A stretch of DNA of 64,000 bases from an uncultured Aquimonas sp. (GCF_937888285.1 NZ_CALART010000011.1:62001-126000), one strand, 5' to 3'. Shown: positions 9,304 to 18,585, numbered from the stretch's first letter. The notes: generated by a model from the letters alone, not told the origin. Numbers and translations: made by a program.

Positions 9304-9897
9304 ATGACGCCCGATCTTCCGCCCTTCGATCCCGCCTGGCAGGTTGCTCCGCTGGCCTATGTGGAACGGCTCGAAGCGCGCCCGATCGAGGCCATCGAGC
9401 TGGTGGTGATCCACTGCACCGAGCTGCCGGACCTTGCCGAGGCGCGCGTCGCTGGCGAGCGCGTGCTCTATCCGAGCGGCACCGGCAACAGCGGCCATTT
9501 CTACATCGACCGCGACGGTCAGGTGCATGTGTGGGTGCCTGTCGAGCGCGTCGCCCACCACGTGCGTGGCCACAACGCGCGCTCGGTGGGCATCGAGCTG
9601 GTCAACCGTGGGCGCTATCCCGACTGGCTGGCCAGCGGCAGCCAGCGCATGGACCAGCCCTATACCCGCGAACAGATCGCCGCCCTGCGCGCGCTGTTGC
9701 GCGAGCTGCAGGCACGACTGCCGAACCTGCGCGAGATCGCCGGCCACGAAGACCTCGATACCGAGCAGGTGCCGGCCAGCGACAATCCGAGCCACCTCGT
9801 GTTCCGCAAGCGCGATCCGGGCCCGCTGTTCCCTTGGCGCGATGTGCTCGCAGAACTTCCGCTGGCGCGAATCGCCGCACCCGCAAACGGCGATTGA
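9304..9897 (+). CDS. N-acetylmuramoyl-L-alanine amidase, AmpD-like (Amidase_2)
   Basis: Predicted zinc amidase cleaving the bond between N-acetylmuramic acid and L-alanine in recycled muropeptides. Zinc ligands of the family are recognisable: His in VVIHCTE, His in IAGHEDLD, and Asp in KRDPGPLFPW. The central GHFYIDRDGQVHVWV and HHVRGHNARSVGIELVN blocks are typical of Amidase_2. There is no signal peptide, which favours cytosolic AmpD over periplasmic AmiD. It is slightly longer than many AmpD proteins. tesB follows 59 bases downstream on the same strand. Confidence 0.85.
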   Translation: MTPDLPPFDPAWQVAPLAYVERLEARPIEAIELVVIHCTELPDLAEARVAGERVLYPSGTGNSGHFYIDRDGQVHVWVPVERVAHHVRGHNARSVGIELVNRGRYPDWLASGSQRMDQPYTREQIAALRALLRELQARLPNLREIAGHEDLDTEQVPASDNPSHLVFRKRDPGPLFPWRDVLAELPLARIAAPANGD

Positions 9898-9956
9898 ACC
9901 GGGGCTCGACAGGCGGGGCCGTATACTTCGCGGCCAACCCGTCTGCAGCCCGCCCC

Positions 9957-10826
9957 ATGCATCCCCTGGTATCGGAACTGATCGATCTGCTCCGCCTGGA
10001 GCGCCTTGAAGTCAACCTGTTCCGCGGCGAGAGCCGCGACATCGGTACGCGCCGCGTGTTCGGTGGCCAGGTGCTGGGCCAGGCGATGTCGGCGGCCCAG
10101 CAGACCGTCACCGCCGAGCGCGCCCTGCACTCGCTGCACGCCTATTTCCTGCGCGCCGGCGACATCGAGCATCCGATCGTCTACCAGGTCGAGAACTCGC
10201 GCGACGGCGGCAGCTTCTCGGTGCGCCGGGTCACCGCGATCCAACACGGCCAGCCGATCTTCGTCGCCTCGGCCAGTTTCCATCGCCCCGAGGACGGGGT
10301 GAACCATCAGATCTCGGCACCGGACGTGCCGAAGCCCGAAGACATCGATCCGCCGTCGCCGATCTCGGCCGAAGCGCTGGCGCAGCTGCCGGCGATCACC
10401 CAGCGCTGGCTTACCCGCAGCGGGCCTTTCGAGTTCCGCTCGGTGTATCCGCGCGACGAGCTGCACCCCGCCAAACGTCCGCCCTACAACCAGGTTTGGG
10501 TGCGGCTGATCGACCAGATTCCGGACGACCCGATCCTGCACCGCAGCCTGCTGGCCTACGTGTCGGACTTCCATCTGATCGGTACCAGCACCTTCCCGCA
10601 CGGCATGTCCTACCTGTCGCGCGACATGCACATGGCCAGTCTCGACCACGCGATGTGGTTCCACCGCCCGTTCCGCGTCGACCAGTGGTTGCTCTACGCC
10701 TGCGACAGCCCCAGCGCCCACGGCGCACGCGGCCTGGCGCGAGGCAGCTTCTACACCCGCGAAGGCGTGCTGGTGGCCTCGACCGCGCAGGAAGGGCTGA
10801 TCCGCTTGGTCGAGAAGGAGGGCTGA
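9957..10826 (+). CDS. tesB: Acyl-CoA thioesterase II
   Basis: Hydrolyses medium- and long-chain acyl-CoA to free fatty acid and CoA. At 289 residues it matches TesB (about 286). It has the double hot-dog arrangement: the N-terminal part contains RRVFGGQVLGQAMSAAQQTV and LHSLHAYFLRAGD, and the C-terminal part contains ASLDHAMWFHRPFR and STAQEGLIR, which carries the catalytic Gln region. The ATG sits directly before MHPLVSELIDLL. The DUF2007 gene begins 4 nt after the stop, so the two are probably co-transcribed. Confidence 0.93.
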   Translation: MHPLVSELIDLLRLERLEVNLFRGESRDIGTRRVFGGQVLGQAMSAAQQTVTAERALHSLHAYFLRAGDIEHPIVYQVENSRDGGSFSVRRVTAIQHGQPIFVASASFHRPEDGVNHQISAPDVPKPEDIDPPSPISAEALAQLPAITQRWLTRSGPFEFRSVYPRDELHPAKRPPYNQVWVRLIDQIPDDPILHRSLLAYVSDFHLIGTSTFPHGMSYLSRDMHMASLDHAMWFHRPFRVDQWLLYACDSPSAHGARGLARGSFYTREGVLVASTAQEGLIRLVEKEG

Positions 10827-10829
10827 GGC

Positions 10830-11225
10830 ATGCGCCAGATCTTCCGCTCGCGCCGGCTGGAAAACGTCGAGGGGGTGGCGCGCCTGCTCGCCGAGCATGG
10901 CATCGAGACCCACATCAGCCAGCCGCGCTCCTACAAGGGCAACCGTCGCCGCAGCTTCAGCTTCACCGACGACAACGCCACGGAGTCCGCGCTGTGGATC
11001 GTGCACGGGGATGACATCACCCGCGCTCGGCAGGTGATGGCTGACGCGGGTCTTCTGGAAACAGAACGCAGAGAGTCAGCCTTGGCCCTTGGAGGTCATA
11101 ACACCCCGTTGACTCTTGAAAAGAAACGTGTCTCGACGGCCAGCAAAGTCCGCCTCGCGCTGCTGATCGTGGTCGTGGTGCTGGCGTCGCTCAACTTCGT
11201 TCGCTGGATGCTCGGTGACGGCTGA
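10830..11225 (+). CDS. DUF2007-like protein with C-terminal membrane anchor
   Basis: A 131-residue protein. The N-terminal part (about 1-75) looks like a DUF2007/putative signal-transducing fold: RRLENVEGVARLLAEHGIE, a central strand-rich stretch, and DDITRARQVMADAGL. A single C-terminal helix (RLALLIVVVVLASLNFV) would anchor it in the inner membrane with the soluble part in the cytoplasm. From memory, similar genes behind tesB in xanthomonads are labelled pathogenicity-like, without known mechanism. It follows tesB by 3 nt. Confidence 0.65.
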   Translation: MRQIFRSRRLENVEGVARLLAEHGIETHISQPRSYKGNRRRSFSFTDDNATESALWIVHGDDITRARQVMADAGLLETERRESALALGGHNTPLTLEKKRVSTASKVRLALLIVVVVLASLNFVRWMLGDG

Positions 11226-11315
11226 GACGTCCGCACTGCGGCTCGGGCCAATTCACTGAATCCCGCACCATACGCTGCTCGCGAGGACATCGACCTCCGG
11301 CGCTCCCCAAAAGCA

Positions 11316-11344
11316 GCGAGGCGACGCCATTGGCGCCGCCTCGC
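11316..11344 (-). terminator. Hairpin between convergent DUF2007 and marR genes
   Basis: Two 14-nt arms (GCGAGGCGACGCCA and TGGCGCCGCCTCGC) pair with one mismatch. On the minus strand the stem is followed by TGCTTTTGGGG, so it best fits termination of the marR transcript. It may also stop the opposing tesB transcript. Confidence 0.5.
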
Positions 11345-11396
11345 GATTCCATCTCGACGCGACCGGGCTTCCCGGCCGGGCGCATCGCTGTCGGGA

Positions 11397-11894
11397 TCAG
11401 GCCGCCGGCAGCGGCGCGATCTTCGACAGCAGCTTCAGCAGGGTCTGGCGATCACGCGGCCCCAGCACTTCGAAGACCTTGTCGTCGGAGGCCTTGGCCA
11501 CGTCGACCAGCTTCTCCAGCGCCTTCAGGCCGCGCGGCGTCGCCACCAGGCTGTGCGCGCGACGATCGCCAGGCATCGGGCGACGCTTGACCTGGCCACG
11601 GTTCTCCAACTCGTCGACCAGAACGACCGCGCCGGAACGGGCGATGCCCAGCGCGCGCGCCAGATCGACCAGCTTCAGGCCCGGGCGTTCGGCCACGATC
11701 ATCAGCGCCATCATGCGGGTGGGGGTGCTGTCGTGCGCATTCAGCTGCGCGGCCAGCTCTTCGGAAGCAACCGACTCGGCGCGCCGCAGGGACAGGCCGA
11801 TCAGGTCATCAAGACGGGAGGTACCGGCCGGCATTTCGCCCGCCTGCAGGTCGGCGGCTTCGTTGGCCGCGGCTTCAGCTTTTCGCTTGCTCAT
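11397..11894 (-). CDS. MarR-family transcriptional regulator
   Basis: A 165-residue winged-helix repressor or activator. The core has the MarR pattern: a dimerisation helix with SLRRAESVASEELAAQL, the DNA-binding helix region KLVDLARALGIARSGAVVLVDEL, and the wing with KRRPMPGDRRAHSLVATPRG, where the D-x-R-x motif is canonical. A charged, alanine-rich N-terminal extension precedes it. I use the ATG at 11894; a GTG three codons earlier is possible, and neither has a clear ribosome-binding site. The ligand and targets are unknown. It is divergent from the sigma-factor gene across a long intergenic region. Confidence 0.87.
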   Translation of the reverse strand: MSKRKAEAAANEAADLQAGEMPAGTSRLDDLIGLSLRRAESVASEELAAQLNAHDSTPTRMMALMIVAERPGLKLVDLARALGIARSGAVVLVDELENRGQVKRRPMPGDRRAHSLVATPRGLKALEKLVDVAKASDDKVFEVLGPRDRQTLLKLLSKIAPLPAA

Positions 11895-12331
11895 GTTTTT
11901 CACCGATGGGTTGAGGCACGTGGGCGATGCCGGGGAGCGTTTCCAGGGGTGTCACAGCACCGTCAAGGAACCGACCCGATTTCGCCTTGGGCACCGCTTA
12001 TGCACATTCCGTTCCATACCAGCCTGCTCAGCGGTCCGTCTGTTTCGCGGCGTTCGCGACGCAGTCAGGCAGTGACCGCAGCTGCATCGCATTGTTCAAA
12101 ACGCGAAAAGCCGTTCGTGCGCGTCATTCAGCAGGGATGCGGTTTCAACGGACGCACACCCATGACTAAAGGCAGGGTCTCGGGCCGAATGCATTCGACG
12201 AAAGTCGAATGCTTCCGAGGACGATGACGCCAGCCTGCTTGCCAGTGGGGTCGACCGGGTCGACGATTTGTGGGGTCACAGCCGTCGCGACGGCCCGTCA
12301 GCGGCACCAGCCTCCGGACACCAAGACGCAC
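11895..12331. promoter_or_regulatory. Divergent intergenic region with perfect GAAA hairpin
   Basis: About 440 bases between divergent marR and the sigma-factor gene hold no convincing ORF. A perfect inverted repeat lies at 12191-12212: GCATTCGAC, a GAAA tetraloop, then GTCGAATGC. It sits 120 bases before the sigma-factor start. It may be an operator (the DNA is symmetric) or an RNA stem-loop in the leader or of a short upstream transcript. Which one cannot be decided from the sequence. Confidence 0.45.
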
Positions 12332-13540
12332 ATGAACGCAGAAGCCCTCGACCTGGTCATCACCGAACAGCTGCCGCGCGCCCAGAACGGCGACCGCGCT
12401 GCCTTCGGACGCATCGTCGCCGCCAGCCAGAACTCCGTCACCGCGATCGCGCTCGCGATCGTGCGCGATGTCCCCACCAGCCAGGACATCGCGCAGGACG
12501 CCTTCATCAATGCCTGGAACAACCTGCCGCAGTTGCGCAACACCGGCAGTTTCCTGCCCTGGCTGCGGCAGATCACCCGCAATCTCGCGCGCGACCATCT
12601 GCGCCGTCGCGCCAGCGAGAAGCGCTACAACGGGGACATGGACGACATTCTGGCCGTGGTCGCCGACCCCACGCCGGACGCGCCGGAACTGCTGTCGCGG
12701 CAACACGAGGAGCAGATCGTCGCCGAACTGATCGACGAGCTGCCCGAAGAAACGCGCGAGATCCTGCTGATCTATTACCGCGAGGGCCAGAGCTCCAAGC
12801 AGGTGGCGCAGCTGCTGGGCATGCAGGACGCCGCCGTGCGCAAGCGCCTGCAGCGGGCCCGCGACTCGCTGCGCGCCGACATGCTGAAGCGGATCGGCGA
12901 GTTCGCGCAGAGCACCGCGCCAGGCATCGCCTTCACCGCCCTGGTCGTCGGCGGGCTTTCGCTGGCGCCGGGCGCGGCAGTCGCCGCCACGGCCGGCGGA
13001 CTGCTCGCCGGCAAGAAGATGGGCTTGGCCGCCGGCGGCGGCGGCAAGGGCCTGTCCAAGCTGGTGTTCGGTGGCGCCAGCGCCGGCAAGGGCGCCGGCA
13101 AGTTGCTGCTGGGCGCGGCGGGCAGCGCCCTGTTCGCCCTGGTCGCCGGCATTGCCGGCGTCGTCTTCGGTGTGCGTCGCTACTGGATCAGCGCCATCGA
13201 CGAGGACGAGAAGCGCTCGCTGACCCGCTACTCGGCCGTGGCGATCGCCGTGGTCGTGCTGTTTGCCGCGGGCATGTTCGCGGCCGGCCTGGAAGGGGAT
13301 CCGATCGCGCCCGGCATCGTCTTCGTGGTGATGATGGCCGCGGTCGGCGCCATGAACCTGCTGTGGCTGCCGCGGCTGCTGGAGCGCCGCCACGAGATCG
13401 AGCGCCGCCGCGATCCCGGCCGCGCGGAACTGGAACGCATGGCGGAACGTCGCTACGCGATCTGGAGCATGCTGGCCGGCATGCTGCTGGGCCTGCTGGC
13501 GCTGGCGATCGGCATCCTGACCGCAGCGCCGCCTGGCTGA
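12332..13540 (+). CDS. ECF sigma factor fused to a C-terminal membrane domain
   Basis: The first ~190 residues are an ECF-type sigma-70: region 2 has QDIAQDAFINAWNNLPQL and WLRQITRNLARDHLRRR, and region 4 has LPEETREILLIYYREG and KQVAQLLGMQDAAVRKRLQRAR. Instead of ending there, the protein runs another ~210 residues with an Ala/Gly-rich segment (about 195-270) and four or so hydrophobic helices, ending near the membrane. No separate anti-sigma gene is adjacent, so the membrane part may hold the sigma domain at the membrane until a signal arrives. That role is inferred. The ATG chosen follows a long open frame; its ribosome-binding site is weak. bpt follows 20 bases downstream. Confidence 0.85.
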   Translation: MNAEALDLVITEQLPRAQNGDRAAFGRIVAASQNSVTAIALAIVRDVPTSQDIAQDAFINAWNNLPQLRNTGSFLPWLRQITRNLARDHLRRRASEKRYNGDMDDILAVVADPTPDAPELLSRQHEEQIVAELIDELPEETREILLIYYREGQSSKQVAQLLGMQDAAVRKRLQRARDSLRADMLKRIGEFAQSTAPGIAFTALVVGGLSLAPGAAVAATAGGLLAGKKMGLAAGGGGKGLSKLVFGGASAGKGAGKLLLGAAGSALFALVAGIAGVVFGVRRYWISAIDEDEKRSLTRYSAVAIAVVVLFAAGMFAAGLEGDPIAPGIVFVVMMAAVGAMNLLWLPRLLERRHEIERRRDPGRAELERMAERRYAIWSMLAGMLLGLLALAIGILTAAPPG

Positions 13541-13560
13541 CCGGAGACTCCACCCCCGCC

Positions 13561-14292
13561 ATGACCGCTGCCAGCTCGATCCGCATCTATCAGACCGCCG
13601 AGCATCCCTGCGGCTATTGGCCGGATCGGCGCGCCCGCGACATCGTGCTGGACCCGGACAGCCGCGCGCTGCCGGTGGTCTACCCGGCGGCGCTGGCGCA
13701 GGGCTTCCGCCGCTCGGGTGGTCATGTCTACCGCCCCCAGTGCGATGCCTGCATGGCCTGCGTGCCGGTGCGGATCGATGTGCAGGCCTTCACGCCGAAC
13801 CGCAGCCAGCAGCGCTGCCTGCGCCGCAATGCCGACCTGCAGGTGCGCGATCTGCCGGCGCAGCGCGATACCGAGGTGTTCGAGCTTTATCGCCGCTACC
13901 TGGGCCATCGCCACCCCAAAGGCGGCATGGATGAGCCGCGGCCGGAAGATTTCGACAACTTCCTGAGCGCCCCGTGGAGCCCCACCCGCTTCCTCTGCTT
14001 CCACGACGGCTTGGGCGCCCTGAAGGGTGTTGCGGTCAGCGATCTGCTGCCGAACGGAGTGTCCGCGGTCTACACCTTCTTTGACCCGGACGAGGCCGGC
14101 CGCAGCCTGGGCACGTTTGCCATCCTTCGCCAGATCGAATGGGCGCGCACGCTCGGCCTGCCCCATGTCTATCTGGGCTTCTGGCTGCAGGGGCATCCGA
14201 AGATGGACTACAAGCGACGCTTCCGCGGCGTCGAACAGCTGCGTCACGGCGAGTGGGAAAGCCTGCCGGCGGATTCGCCCGGCGCCGATTGA
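13561..14292 (+). CDS. bpt: Aspartate/glutamate leucyltransferase (N-end rule)
   Basis: Transfers leucine from Leu-tRNA to proteins with N-terminal Asp or Glu, marking them for ClpS/ClpAP degradation. At 243 residues it fits Bpt/bacterial ATE proteins. The N-terminal Cys motif (PCGYWPDRRARDIVLDP) and the second cluster QCDACMACVPVRI are the expected cofactor or metal-binding cysteines. The C-terminal half has YTFFDPDEAGRSLGTFAI and WLQGHPKMDYKRRF, typical of the family. It could be an arginyltransferase by homology, but bacterial members are mostly leucyltransferases. Confidence 0.93.
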   Translation: MTAASSIRIYQTAEHPCGYWPDRRARDIVLDPDSRALPVVYPAALAQGFRRSGGHVYRPQCDACMACVPVRIDVQAFTPNRSQQRCLRRNADLQVRDLPAQRDTEVFELYRRYLGHRHPKGGMDEPRPEDFDNFLSAPWSPTRFLCFHDGLGALKGVAVSDLLPNGVSAVYTFFDPDEAGRSLGTFAILRQIEWARTLGLPHVYLGFWLQGHPKMDYKRRFRGVEQLRHGEWESLPADSPGAD

Positions 14293-14323
14293 ACCGGCCG
14301 CCCCGACACCGATCGACGCTGCC

Positions 14324-14887
14324 TCAGCCTTCCATGCGGTCGCGCAGGAAGGCGCGTGCGAAGCGCAGATCGCGATTGACGGTCGCCAGCGAGACGTCGA
14401 GCACCTTGGCGACTTCCTCGTGCTCCAGGCCCACCAGATAGGTCAGCTCGATCACATCGGCCTTGCGCGCATCGTTGGCGCGCAGTTCCAGCAAGGCTTC
14501 ATGCAGGGTTTCGGCCTGGGCGAACTCCGGCGCCGGCTCGTTCTCCGCTGCCCGGAAGGTGACCCGGAACTGGCCGCCGCCGTGCTTGGCCGCCAGCTGC
14601 TTGCGGCCCATGTCGCAAAGCAGGTTGCGCATCGCCACGGCGACCGTGCGGAAGAAATGCACGCGATCGACCCACTCGACGTGGGCCTCCAGCAGGTTGA
14701 TGACCAACTCGTTGGCGAGCTCGGTCGGCTCCAGGCCATTGCCGGGATTGGCGCGCAGCTTGTTGGCCGCGAGCTGCCGGACGCGATCGTAGACCAGCTC
14801 CAACACGGCTTCGGCTGACGGAGAATCCCCCGCACTCCACGCGTGCAGGAGTCGGGTCAACTGCTGGCGATCGGTCGCGTTGCCCAT
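14324..14887 (-). CDS. ECF-like sigma factor (TIGR02999-type)
   Basis: A 187-residue RNA polymerase sigma factor. It begins with TRLLHAWSAGD and carries region 2 (YDRVRQLAANKLR, LEPTELANELVINLLEAH and FFRTVAVAMRNLLCDMGR) and region 4 (LEHEEVAKVLDVSLATVNRDLR). This layout is that of the TIGR02999 group, often found near Ser/Thr kinases. The track-long frame starts at a TTG; I prefer the ATG seven codons later. No anti-sigma gene adjoins it. It is divergent from mfd, sharing about 145 bases of upstream DNA. Its targets are unknown. Confidence 0.88.
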   Translation of the reverse strand: MGNATDRQQLTRLLHAWSAGDSPSAEAVLELVYDRVRQLAANKLRANPGNGLEPTELANELVINLLEAHVEWVDRVHFFRTVAVAMRNLLCDMGRKQLAAKHGGGQFRVTFRAAENEPAPEFAQAETLHEALLELRANDARKADVIELTYLVGLEHEEVAKVLDVSLATVNRDLRFARAFLRDRMEG

Positions 14888-15032
14888 GATCAGATCCGTC
14901 CGGCGCAAGTCGGCGGCGCGAGTGTAGCGCAGCGACGAGGACGCCCAGACGGCTCGCCCTGTCGCACCGCCTCCGCCCTCACGGCGGGCCCGCAGGCAGC
15001 GGGGCTACACTTGCGGGTTTTCACCAGCGGCA

Positions 15033-18000
15033 GTGCCTGCCGCCCTCAGCCACGGACGCCTCTTGAATACGGCCGCATCCAGCCCCGCCCCGCTCTCCCC
15101 GCCCCTGCCCGCCGCCGGCCAGCAGCGCGCCTACTGGCGAGCGCCGGCCAGCCCCAGCGCCCTCGCCCTGGCCGTCGCTGAGGCAGCATCGCGGCACAGC
15201 GGCCTGCTGATCGCGATCACCCGCGACAGCTTTCACGCGCAGTCGCTGGAAGCCGAGCTGGCCGTATTCGCGCGCGGCCTGCCGGTGCTGCACTTCCCCG
15301 ACTGGGAAACCCTGCCCTACGACCCCTTCAGTCCGCACGCCGAAATCGTCAGCCAGCGCATCGCCACGCTCTACCGCCTGCCGGCCGTGCAGCGCGGCCT
15401 GCTGGTGGTGCCGATCGGCACCCTGATGCAGCGGTTGGCGCCGATCAGCTTCATCAGCGGCAGCTCGCTGGTGGTGAAAAACGGCCAGCGCCTCGACCTC
15501 GATGCCGAGAAGCTCAGGCTTCAATCCGCCGGCTACCGCAACGTGCCGCAGGTGCTGGACCCGGGCGACTTCGCGGTGCGCGGTGCCCTGCTCGACATCT
15601 TTCCGATGGGCAGCCCCGAGCCCTATCGCATCGAGCTGCTCGACGACGAGATCGACTCGATCCGCACCTTCGACCCCGAGAGCCAGCGAAGCCTGCAGAA
15701 GGTCAGCGAAGTGCGGCTGCTGCCGGCGCGCGAGTTCCCGCTGGACGAGGCGGCCTCGAAGCGCTTCCGCGCCACGCTGCGCGAGCGTTTCCCCATCGAC
15801 CCGCGGCGCTGCCCGCTCTACCAGGACATGAAGGAAGGTGGCGCCGCCGCCGGCATCGAGTACTACCTGCCGCTGTTCTTCGACGACACCGCGAGCCTGT
15901 TCGACTACCTCGGCGCCGACACCCTGTGCCTGCTCGGCGAGGGCGCGATGGAAGCGGCGGACGCGTTCTGGAAGCAGGCCAGCGAGCGCTTTGAGCAGCG
16001 CCGCCACGACATCGAGCGCCCGCTGCTGCCGCCGGACGAGCTCTTCCTGCCGCCGGAAGCCCTGCGCCAGAAGCTCAACGGCGTGCGCCGCATCGAGGTC
16101 TGCGGCAGCGCCCATCCGCGCTTTGACGAGGCGTTGGCACTGGGCGATGCGCCCGCGCCAGTGACGCCGATCACCCGTCAGAACGAGCCCAGCGGCAGCG
16201 CCCTGCGCAGCCTGCTGTCAAGCTATCCGGGCCGGGTGCTGATCGCCGCCGACTCCGCCGGCCGCCGCGAGGCGCTGATCGAACAGCTCGGCGCGATGGA
16301 CCTGAAGCCCGCCACGGTCGCCGACTGGTCGGCCTTCGCCGCAGCCGACGGCCCGCGCTACGCAATCACCGTAGCGGCACTGGAAGACGGCTTCAGCATC
16401 GTGCAGCCGGCGCTGTGCGTGCTCACCGAGCGCCAGCTCTACCCCGAGCGCGCCGCCCAGCCGCGCCGCCGCAAGCGCGCCGGCCGCGAGCCCGAGGCGA
16501 TCATCCGCGATCTCGGCGAGCTGGAAATCGGCGCGCCGATCGTCCATGAGGATCACGGCGTCGGCCGCTACCGCGGGCTGGAGGTGCTGGACGTCGGCGG
16601 CAGCAAGACCGAGTTCCTCGCCATCGAGTACGCCAAAGGCGACAAGCTCTACGTGCCGGTGGCGCAGCTGCATCTGGTCAGCCGCTATGCCGGCGCCTCA
16701 CCCGAAATGGCGCCGCTGCACTCGCTGGGCGGCGAGGCCTGGGAGAAGGCCCGCCGCAAGGCCGCCGAGAAGGTCCGCGACGTCGCCGCCGAACTGCTGG
16801 AGATCCAGGCCAAGCGGCAGGCGCGACAGGGCCTCGCGATCGATATCGATCGCCCGCAGTACGAACAGTTCGCCGCCGGCTTTCCCTTCGAGGAAACCCC
16901 CGACCAGCTGCAGGCCATCGAGGCGGTGCTGACCGACCTGCAGTCGAGCCTGCCCATGGACCGCGTGGTCTGCGGCGACGTCGGCTTCGGCAAGACCGAG
17001 GTCGCCGTGCGCGCGGCGTTTGCCACCGCGATGAGCGGTCGACAGGTCGCGGTGCTGGTGCCGACCACCCTGCTCGCCGAGCAGCACTACCGCAACTTCC
17101 GCGACCGCTTCGCGGACTGGCCGATCCGTGTCGAGGTGCTGTCGCGCTTCAAGACTGCGAAGGAGATCAAGGCCGAACTGGAGAAGCTGGCCGAAGGCAA
17201 GATCGACGTCATCGTCGGCACCCACCGCCTGCTGCAGGCCGACGTCAAGTTCAAGGATCTCGGCTGCGTCATCGTCGACGAGGAGCAGCGCTTCGGCGTG
17301 CGCCAGAAGGAAGCGCTGAAGGCCATGCGCGCCGAGGTGCACCTGCTGACGCTGACCGCCACGCCGATCCCGCGCACGCTCAACATGGCCATGAGCGGCC
17401 TGCGCGATCTCAGCATCATCGCCACGCCACCGGCGCATCGCCTGGCGGTGCAGACCTTCATCGCCCAGTGGGACGCCGCCCAGCTGCGCGAGGCCTTCCA
17501 GCGCGAGTTCGCGCGCGGTGGCCAGGTCTACTTCCTGCACAACGAGGTCGACAACATCGAGCGCATGCAGAGAGATCTGCAGGAACTGGTGCCCGAGGCG
17601 CGCATCCGCATCGCCCATGGGCAGATGCCCGAGCGCGAGCTGGAGCAGGTGATGCTCGACTTCCACCGCCAGCGTTTCAACGTCCTGCTGTGCACCACCA
17701 TCGTCGAAAGCGGCATCGATATCCCCAGCGCCAACACCATCATCATCAACCGCGCCGACCGCTTCGGCCTGGCCCAGCTTCACCAGCTGCGCGGTCGCGT
17801 TGGCCGCAGCCACCACCGCGCCTACGCGTACCTGGTCATCCCGGATCGCAAGGCAATCACCAAGGATGCCGAGAAGCGGCTCGAAGCCCTGGCCTCGCTG
17901 GAAGAACTCGGGGCAGGCTTCACGCTTGCGACCCACGATCTGGAAATCCGCGGCGCCGGCGAGCTGCTGGGCGAGGGCCAGAGCGGGCAGATCGCCGAGG

Positions 18001-18536
18001 TCGGCTTCAGCCTCTACACCGAGCTGCTGGAGCGCGCGGTGCGCAGCATCAAGCAGGGCAAGATCCCCGACCTGGACGGCCACACCGATCACGGGGCCGA
18101 GGTCAGCCTGCACATCCCGGCGCTGATCCCCGACGACTACCTGCCCGACGTGCACACCCGGCTCACCCTGTACAAGCGCATCGCCAGCGCCCCGCACCGC
18201 GACGCCCTGCACGAGCTGCAGGTCGAGATGGTCGACCGCTTTGGTCTCCTACCCGATCCGGCCAAGCATCTGTTCGCGGTGACGGAACTGAAGCTCGACG
18301 CCACCGCGCTGGGCATCAAGAAGGTGGAGATGGGCGAACGCGGCGGCCGCGTGCAGTTCGACAAGCAGCCCAAACTCGACCCCATGAACATGATCAAGCT
18401 GATCCAGGGCCAGCCGCGGGTGTTCGCGATGGAAGGGCCGGACAAGCTGAAACTCAAGCTCGAACTGCCGGATGCACCCGCAAGGCTGCGCACGGCGCGC
18501 GATCTGCTGGCTGCCTTGGGAGGCAAGGCCGCCTGA
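15033..18536 (+). CDS. mfd: Transcription-repair coupling factor
   Basis: ATP-dependent translocase that displaces RNA polymerase stalled at DNA damage and recruits UvrA. At up to 1167 residues it has the full Mfd length. It shows the UvrB-like N-terminal module (about 20-350), the RNA-polymerase-interaction domain (HEDHGVGRYRGLEVLDV and YAKGDKLYVPVAQLHLVSRY), the helicase core with Walker A CGDVGFGKTEVAVRAAF (about 647-663) and DEEQRFGVRQKE, motif VI region QLRGRVGRSHHRAYAYL, and the C-terminal TRCF domain. The start is uncertain: GTG at 15033 or TTG ten codons later. It is probably monocistronic. Confidence 0.96.
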   Translation: MPAALSHGRLLNTAASSPAPLSPPLPAAGQQRAYWRAPASPSALALAVAEAASRHSGLLIAITRDSFHAQSLEAELAVFARGLPVLHFPDWETLPYDPFSPHAEIVSQRIATLYRLPAVQRGLLVVPIGTLMQRLAPISFISGSSLVVKNGQRLDLDAEKLRLQSAGYRNVPQVLDPGDFAVRGALLDIFPMGSPEPYRIELLDDEIDSIRTFDPESQRSLQKVSEVRLLPAREFPLDEAASKRFRATLRERFPIDPRRCPLYQDMKEGGAAAGIEYYLPLFFDDTASLFDYLGADTLCLLGEGAMEAADAFWKQASERFEQRRHDIERPLLPPDELFLPPEALRQKLNGVRRIEVCGSAHPRFDEALALGDAPAPVTPITRQNEPSGSALRSLLSSYPGRVLIAADSAGRREALIEQLGAMDLKPATVADWSAFAAADGPRYAITVAALEDGFSIVQPALCVLTERQLYPERAAQPRRRKRAGREPEAIIRDLGELEIGAPIVHEDHGVGRYRGLEVLDVGGSKTEFLAIEYAKGDKLYVPVAQLHLVSRYAGASPEMAPLHSLGGEAWEKARRKAAEKVRDVAAELLEIQAKRQARQGLAIDIDRPQYEQFAAGFPFEETPDQLQAIEAVLTDLQSSLPMDRVVCGDVGFGKTEVAVRAAFATAMSGRQVAVLVPTTLLAEQHYRNFRDRFADWPIRVEVLSRFKTAKEIKAELEKLAEGKIDVIVGTHRLLQADVKFKDLGCVIVDEEQRFGVRQKEALKAMRAEVHLLTLTATPIPRTLNMAMSGLRDLSIIATPPAHRLAVQTFIAQWDAAQLREAFQREFARGGQVYFLHNEVDNIERMQRDLQELVPEARIRIAHGQMPERELEQVMLDFHRQRFNVLLCTTIVESGIDIPSANTIIINRADRFGLAQLHQLRGRVGRSHHRAYAYLVIPDRKAITKDAEKRLEALASLEELGAGFTLATHDLEIRGAGELLGEGQSGQIAEVGFSLYTELLERAVRSIKQGKIPDLDGHTDHGAEVSLHIPALIPDDYLPDVHTRLTLYKRIASAPHRDALHELQVEMVDRFGLLPDPAKHLFAVTELKLDATALGIKKVEMGERGGRVQFDKQPKLDPMNMIKLIQGQPRVFAMEGPDKLKLKLELPDAPARLRTARDLLAALGGKAA

Positions 18537-18585
18537 GCGCCATCGCCGCAGGATGGACGCCCACGTTGCGAAGTCGCCGCCCGCG

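Noticed and set aside
9660..11006. A 448-codon minus-strand frame
   Set aside because: It is antisense to the amidase and tesB genes, which have clear family motifs.
12268..14292. A 674-codon plus-strand frame joining the sigma factor region to bpt
   Set aside because: Only its C-terminal part (from 13561) is the bpt gene. The upstream part is the wrong frame of the sigma-factor gene and is low-complexity, so it is not a fusion.
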